Shown piece by piece: positions 60,498 to 64,000 of a stretch of 64,000 bases of DNA; positions within the stretch are counted from its first letter, which is position 1, and every line of letters starts with the position of its first letter. Origin of the DNA: Bin5 sp965218625. GTDB lineage: Bacteria > Chloroflexota > Anaerolineae > Caldilineales > Caldilineaceae. The stretch covers positions 1 to 64,000 of the forward strand of contig CBDCLG010000013.1 in assembly GCA_965218625.1 (NCBI GenBank), in the 5' to 3' direction. The translations under genes were made by a program, and so were the position numbers. The notes under the pieces were generated by a model. The model worked only from the letters and a program-made list of their open reading frames with translations. It did not search any database and had not been told where the DNA came from.

Positions 60498-61697
60498 TCA
60501 GGAGAGCCGGTGCAGTTCGGCCAGCAATCTGTCCGTCTGCTGCGGCCGGCCCACCGAGATGCGGATGCAGTTTTCCAGACCGGGTTTTCTGATAGTAACG
60601 CACGAGGATGCCGCGATCTTCGAGCGCCAGTTTAAGCGCGGCGGCGTCACCGTCCGCCGTTGCTGCGGAAGCCCTGCAACGCGGCAAAGGACAAAGTTGG
60701 CGTTAGATGGGTAGGGAGAGAGAAAGGGAACGGCCTGCAGCGCACCATAGAGCCGGTCCCGTTCCGATCTGATCTTCTCTACAATCGCGTTCATCTGGTC
60801 GGCGTGGCGCAGGCTGGCCAGTCCGGCCACCGTCGCGGCAACATTTACGTTGTATGGCTGCTTGAAGCTCCACAGGTAGGGCATCAGCCATTCGGGGATG
60901 ATGCCGTAGCCCAATCTCAGCCCGGCGATGCCGGCCGACTTGGAAAAGGTCCGCAGGACGACCAGGTTTTCGTGCCGCAGCACCCAGGGCGAGCGGCTCT
61001 TCTCCAGGGCGAACTCCACGTATGCCTCATCCAGCACGACCATCAGCGGCAGCTCGAGCAGGCGCAGCAGGTCCTCGTCTGGCAGCCACGTCCCAGTAGG
61101 ATTATTCGGCGAAGTGAGGAACAGCAGCTTGGGCGCGGCCTTCCCATCTTCCCGGCTCCCTGTATCGAAGAGGCTACAGATGGCATCGACATCAACGTGG
61201 AATCCATCCTTCCGCCACACCTCGATCACTTTGCCGCCGACCAGCTTGGCGTCGAAGCTGTACATGCCAAATGTGGGCGGCGTGTTGATGACGGCATCGC
61301 CGGGAACAAGGAACAGGCGGCAGATATTGTCGAGCAGCTCGTCCAGGCCGTGGGTCGCGAGGATCTGCTCGACCGGCACTTTCGCCGTTGACGCGCCTCC
61401 GGCGCTGGCGGGTCCGCTGCCAACAACCCGCTGTTCATCGTCCAGGTGGACGGCGAGAGCCTCGCGTAGTTCGGCCTGTTGCGGGTCGGGGTAGATGTGG
61501 TAGTAGGCGTACTCGGCCAGCGCCTGGGCGACGGCGGGATGCGGCCCGTAGGGGTTCTCATTGGCGTCCAACTTGACGATTTCCGAGGGCGGAATCCCCA
61601 ACCGCCGGCTCAGGACCTCGAACGGCTGAATCGGTGTGTACTCTTCCAGCCCCGCAAGCAACGGGTTTAGCAAAGACTGCATCGTAACTGCATCCAT
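60498..61697 (-). CDS. hisC: Histidinol-phosphate aminotransferase, short out-of-frame segment
   Basis: HisC is the PLP transaminase that makes histidinol phosphate. It begins LANPLLAGL-like (SLLNPLLAGLEEYTPIQPFE) and has LDANENPYGPHPAV, LLFLTSPNNPTGTWLP, VVLDEAYVEF, and the PLP Lys in LRTFSKSAGIAGLRLGYG. About 30 residues near the C-terminus are in another frame: the family sequence LKLALEDRGILVRYYQK is found between about 60588 and 60668. A lost base near 60668 and an extra base in the T4 run 60585-60588 compensate, so the final ENCIRISVGRPQQTDRLLAE is back in frame. ATG 61697 starts 2 nt after the hisD stop (operon). The protein is otherwise 399 aa. Confidence 0.92.
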   Translation of the reverse strand: MDAVTMQSLLNPLLAGLEEYTPIQPFEVLSRRLGIPPSEIVKLDANENPYGPHPAVAQALAEYAYYHIYPDPQQAELREALAVHLDDEQRVVGSGPASAGGASTAKVPVEQILATHGLDELLDNICRLFLVPGDAVINTPPTFGMYSFDAKLVGGKVIEVWRKDGFHVDVDAICSLFDTGSREDGKAAPKLLFLTSPNNPTGTWLPDEDLLRLLELPLMVVLDEAYVEFALEKSRSPWVLRHENLVVLRTFSKSAGIAGLRLGYGIIPEWLMPYLWSFKQPYNVNVAATVAGLASLRHADQMNAIVEKIRSERDRLYGALQAVPFLSPYPSNANFVLCRVAGLPQQRRTVTPPRLNWRSKIAASSCVTIRKPGLENCIRISVGRPQQTDRLLAELHRLS

Positions 61698-61699
61698 CT

Positions 61700-63061
61700 T
61701 CAGACCTGGTCCTCTCGCTGCGGTGGTTTGTTGAGCCGTCTGCTTACGGCAGCGGCATGCCCTCCCAGACCTTCAGTTCGGGCCAGGGTCTCGGCGGCCG
61801 GGCCGATCGATTCAAGCGCGCTCTCATTAAGTCCGATTATGCTGATCAACTTGCCGAAGTCGGTCACGTTCACGGGACTTGCGAAGCGGGCGGTGCCGCC
61901 GGTCGGCATTACGTGGCTCGGCCCCGCCGTATAGTCGCCCAATACCTCAAAACTGCGTTCGCCCAGGAATAACCCGCCCGCGTTCTGCACGTGATCGACC
62001 CAACGCCACGGGTCCTCGACCAAAAGGCAGAGGTGCTCGGGCGCGTATTCATTCGCAAGGGCCAAGGCATGCGGCAGCGTCTCGGTGACGACAATGCCTG
62101 CGCTGCGGGCGAAGGTAGCGCCGGCGATCGGCGCTCGGTCAAGCTCCTCCAGCTGAGCATGTACGGCCGCCTGCACCTGGTGTGCCAGCGTCCGGCTGGG
62201 TGTCAGCAGGATGGCGCTGGCCAGCACGTCGTGTTCCGCCTGCGCCAACAGGTCCGCCGCCGCCATCTCGGGATCGGCGCTGCCGTCAGCGACAATGACC
62301 GTCTCGGTCGGACCAGGCAGTCCGTCGATTCCGACAAGGCCATACAGCTGCCGCTTGGCCAGGGTGACGAACAGGCTGCCAGGGCCGCAGATCTTGTCGA
62401 CGGCCGGAACAGTCTCTGTGCCAAAGGCGAGCGCGGCAACTGCCTGCGCGCCGCCGGCCGTGTAGACTGCGTCAACGCGCGCCACCGCAGCCGCAGCCAG
62501 GGTAACGTTGCTTGGCAGCCCGGTCTCTCTCTGCGGCGGCGTTACGACGATAATCTCGCGCACGTTGGCCACGCGCGCCGGAATAGCCGTCATCAGAAGC
62601 GTGCTCGGCAGGGGCGCTGTGCCGCCCGGCACATAGATGCCTACGCGGTCAATGGGGCGCACCAGCTGGCCGACCGTGCCCTCTTCGTCGTTCTGGATCC
62701 AGCTCTGGTTGGGCTGCCGGCTGTGAAATCGCTCGATCCGCTCCGCGGCCAGTACCAGCGCGTCATAGACATCGGGGCCAATTTCTGCAGAAGAACGCAG
62801 AACAGTCTCTGGATTAACGTGCAGATCGTCTATGCGTACGCCGTCCAACTTTTGCGTCCAATCCTGCACGGCGGCGTCGCCGCGCGCACGTACGTCGGCC
62901 AAGATGCGGCGCACGCCTTCGTCCGGACCGATGCGCTCGCCGAATATGCGTTCGTTTTCGTCCAACATCTCCTCCGGCACCTCGAATGCGTCCCACGGCT
63001 GTCGCCGAAGAATCGTTTGCCGGGCGGAGTCAGGATCGAGGACAGGAAATTCAGGTGTCAT
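61700..63061 (-). CDS. hisD: Histidinol dehydrogenase
   Basis: HisD oxidises histidinol to histidine in two NAD+-dependent steps, using Zn2+. The protein has 453 residues, slightly over average. Motifs are RVGIYVPGGTAPLPSTLLMT, IVVTPPQRETG, DAVYTAGGAQAVAALAFGTE, KICGPGSLFVTLAKRQLYG, LPGPTETVIVADGSADPEM, LLAQAEHDVLASAIL, EYAPEHLCLLVED and GDYTAGPSHVMPTGG. It is complete and in frame. It precedes hisC on the minus strand with a 2-nt gap. No other his genes are in the window. Confidence 0.96.
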   Translation of the reverse strand: MTPEFPVLDPDSARQTILRRQPWDAFEVPEEMLDENERIFGERIGPDEGVRRILADVRARGDAAVQDWTQKLDGVRIDDLHVNPETVLRSSAEIGPDVYDALVLAAERIERFHSRQPNQSWIQNDEEGTVGQLVRPIDRVGIYVPGGTAPLPSTLLMTAIPARVANVREIIVVTPPQRETGLPSNVTLAAAAVARVDAVYTAGGAQAVAALAFGTETVPAVDKICGPGSLFVTLAKRQLYGLVGIDGLPGPTETVIVADGSADPEMAAADLLAQAEHDVLASAILLTPSRTLAHQVQAAVHAQLEELDRAPIAGATFARSAGIVVTETLPHALALANEYAPEHLCLLVEDPWRWVDHVQNAGGLFLGERSFEVLGDYTAGPSHVMPTGGTARFASPVNVTDFGKLISIIGLNESALESIGPAAETLARTEGLGGHAAAVSRRLNKPPQREDQV

Positions 63062-63106
63062 GGATCTGTTTGGGACGGCTTGCAGTCGGACAGCTGCTCG
63101 GCCTGC

Positions 63107-63895
63107 TCACTGACGAAGGCGCGCCGCGTCCTCCATTCGGCCTAATACCACGATGATATCCTCTTCTTTGATACGAAAGCCGGCGCTTGGACTGACGATC
63201 AGGTCATCCCCGCGGCGAACTGCGATGACTGTCAGTCCGTAACGTTGACGCAGGCTGAGTTCCTCCAGTGAATGTTCCCACGTGCTGGGGGGCGCCAGGA
63301 GCTCCACGACACCCACGTCGCTGCTCACTTCAAGGTAATCCACCAGGTGATCGATGGCCATCTTGCGACCCAGCCTTCGACCGGCCTCATGTTCGGGCAG
63401 GATTACCTCGTGCGCGCCCACCTTCAGCAGGATCTCCCGCTGTGTGACCGTTAGCGCCTTTGTTATCACCCTCTCCACGCCCAATTGCCGCAGAAGAACC
63501 GTCGCAAGCAGATTGTTCTCAAAATCGGTGCCGATGCATACCAGGCCGGTATCGAACGTCTCCACTCCGACCTGGCGCAATGCGTCGATGTTGGTCGCGT
63601 CCAATTGGACAACGTGGGGCAACTCTCCGCTGAGCGCTTGTACCCGGTCGTGGTCCGAGTCGATAGCCAGAACAGTGCAACCGTGCTCCACAAGCGTCGT
63701 CGCCACCGCCGTCCCAAAACGCCCCAATCCGACAACGACAAAGTCCGATTCGCGGCGATTGCGAGTGAAGGGGGAAGGCGGCGCACTTTCGTTTCCCTCT
63801 TCGCTTACGCCAACATCATGGGACGGCGCTGTCTCTTGCGCTGACAGTGGAGAGACGCGCCGGAACAGACGGCCGAGCCAGCGGGTCAGCGACAC
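63107..63895 (-). CDS. TrkA/KtrA-family K+ channel regulator
   Basis: A cytoplasmic RCK protein of 262 residues that gates a TrkH/KtrB-type potassium channel. After a variable 45-residue N-terminus, the RCK-N domain has DFVVVGLGRFGTAVATTLVE (Rossmann glycines), VLAIDSDHDRVQAL (acidic end of strand 2), and ATNIDALRQVGVETFD. The RCK-C domain is at the end (YGLTVIAVRRGDDLIVSPSA, then IVVLGRMEDAARL). GTG 63895 has AAGGAG upstream and overlaps the stop of the gene at the right edge (TAGTG). Confidence 0.92.
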   Translation of the reverse strand: MSLTRWLGRLFRRVSPLSAQETAPSHDVGVSEEGNESAPPSPFTRNRRESDFVVVGLGRFGTAVATTLVEHGCTVLAIDSDHDRVQALSGELPHVVQLDATNIDALRQVGVETFDTGLVCIGTDFENNLLATVLLRQLGVERVITKALTVTQREILLKVGAHEVILPEHEAGRRLGRKMAIDHLVDYLEVSSDVGVVELLAPPSTWEHSLEELSLRQRYGLTVIAVRRGDDLIVSPSAGFRIKEEDIIVVLGRMEDAARLRQ

Positions 63896-64000
63896 TACAA
63901 ACTCCTTGACAGTGGGATCTCAGATGCCATCGAGTACCTGTCTGGCAGTTCAGGACTAACTGCTGCAGGGAGCAGATTGACGACCAGGTCCGCCATCCCC
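63895..64000 (-). CDS. 3' end of an unidentified upstream gene
   Basis: The last 34 codons of a minus-strand frame enter from the right edge and end at TAG 63895-63897, sharing bases with the GTG of the potassium channel regulator gene (TAGTG). The peptide (GMADLVVNLLPAAVSPELPD, then RYSMASEIPLSRSL) is too short to assign. A TrkH/KtrB channel gene would be the natural neighbour, but the visible tail is not diagnostic. The overlap suggests one operon. Confidence 0.4.
   Translation of the reverse strand, partial: GMADLVVNLLPAAVSPELPDRYSMASEIPLSRSL

Overview
The window is 64 kb of GC-rich, gene-dense bacterial chromosome. It carries a long leucine/isoleucine/glutamate biosynthesis block, CimA-type isoleucine synthesis, PEP carboxylase, and many Gfo/Idh oxidoreductases, phytanoyl-CoA-dioxygenase-like proteins and sulfatase-fold enzymes, with GxxExxY, BrnT/BrnA and HicB-type accessory genes. 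This mix suggests a Chloroflexota (Caldilineales-like) or similar metagenome-assembled genome; that is inferred from gene content, not from a marker gene. No rRNA, tRNA or CRISPR array was seen.

Layout. (1) 1-28 kb: ilvC (5' end off the window), leuA, gltB, gltD, leuC, leuD, a methyltransferase, leuB, ppc, cimA, ilvD and a sugar isomerase, all on the + strand. Together these make valine, leucine and isoleucine (the last by the citramalate route) and supply glutamate and oxaloacetate. Inserted between leuA and gltB is a visibly less GC-rich three-gene cassette (3160-9747): two paralogous exported helical-repeat proteins, one with five 198-residue units and one with a single unit, and a translationally coupled YbjQ-family protein. 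I recognise no function for the two large proteins. This is my main candidate for an undescribed system. (2) 28-31 kb, - strand: acyl-CoA dehydrogenase and acyl-CoA synthetase. (3) 31-41.5 kb: zinc-ribbon and broken Cache-like genes, a PhyH protein, an orphan antitoxin-like gene, a glycoside-hydrolase-like protein, a two-component pair with a nonsense-ridden kinase, a lipoprotein, a Dabb protein and a sulfatase. (4) 41.5-50.7 kb accessory island: a one-polypeptide (MmeI-like) restriction-modification enzyme flanked by two small coiled-coil genes with look-alike promoters, a twin-zinc-finger protein, a brnTA toxin-antitoxin pair, a truncated duplicate of an MFS transporter, and a GxxExxY gene bracketed by inverted copies of a 24-nt repeat that also occurs in two other intergenic elements. 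(5) 51-60 kb: two Thr-type alkaline-phosphatase-superfamily hydrolases, a sugar isomerase, PhyH and Gfo/Idh genes (catabolic or modifying enzymes of unknown substrate) and a DnaQ-like exonuclease. (6) 60.5-64 kb, - strand: hisC, hisD and a TrkA/KtrA-type regulator.

A caution for all users: many genes carry single-base indels, several in homopolymers (A7 at 4401, G4 at 40438 and 55687, T4 at 60585), and some lie in genes expected to be essential (leuA, hisC). Most are probably sequencing or assembly errors. The in-frame nonsense codons in the histidine kinase and in the GxxExxY gene look like real decay.
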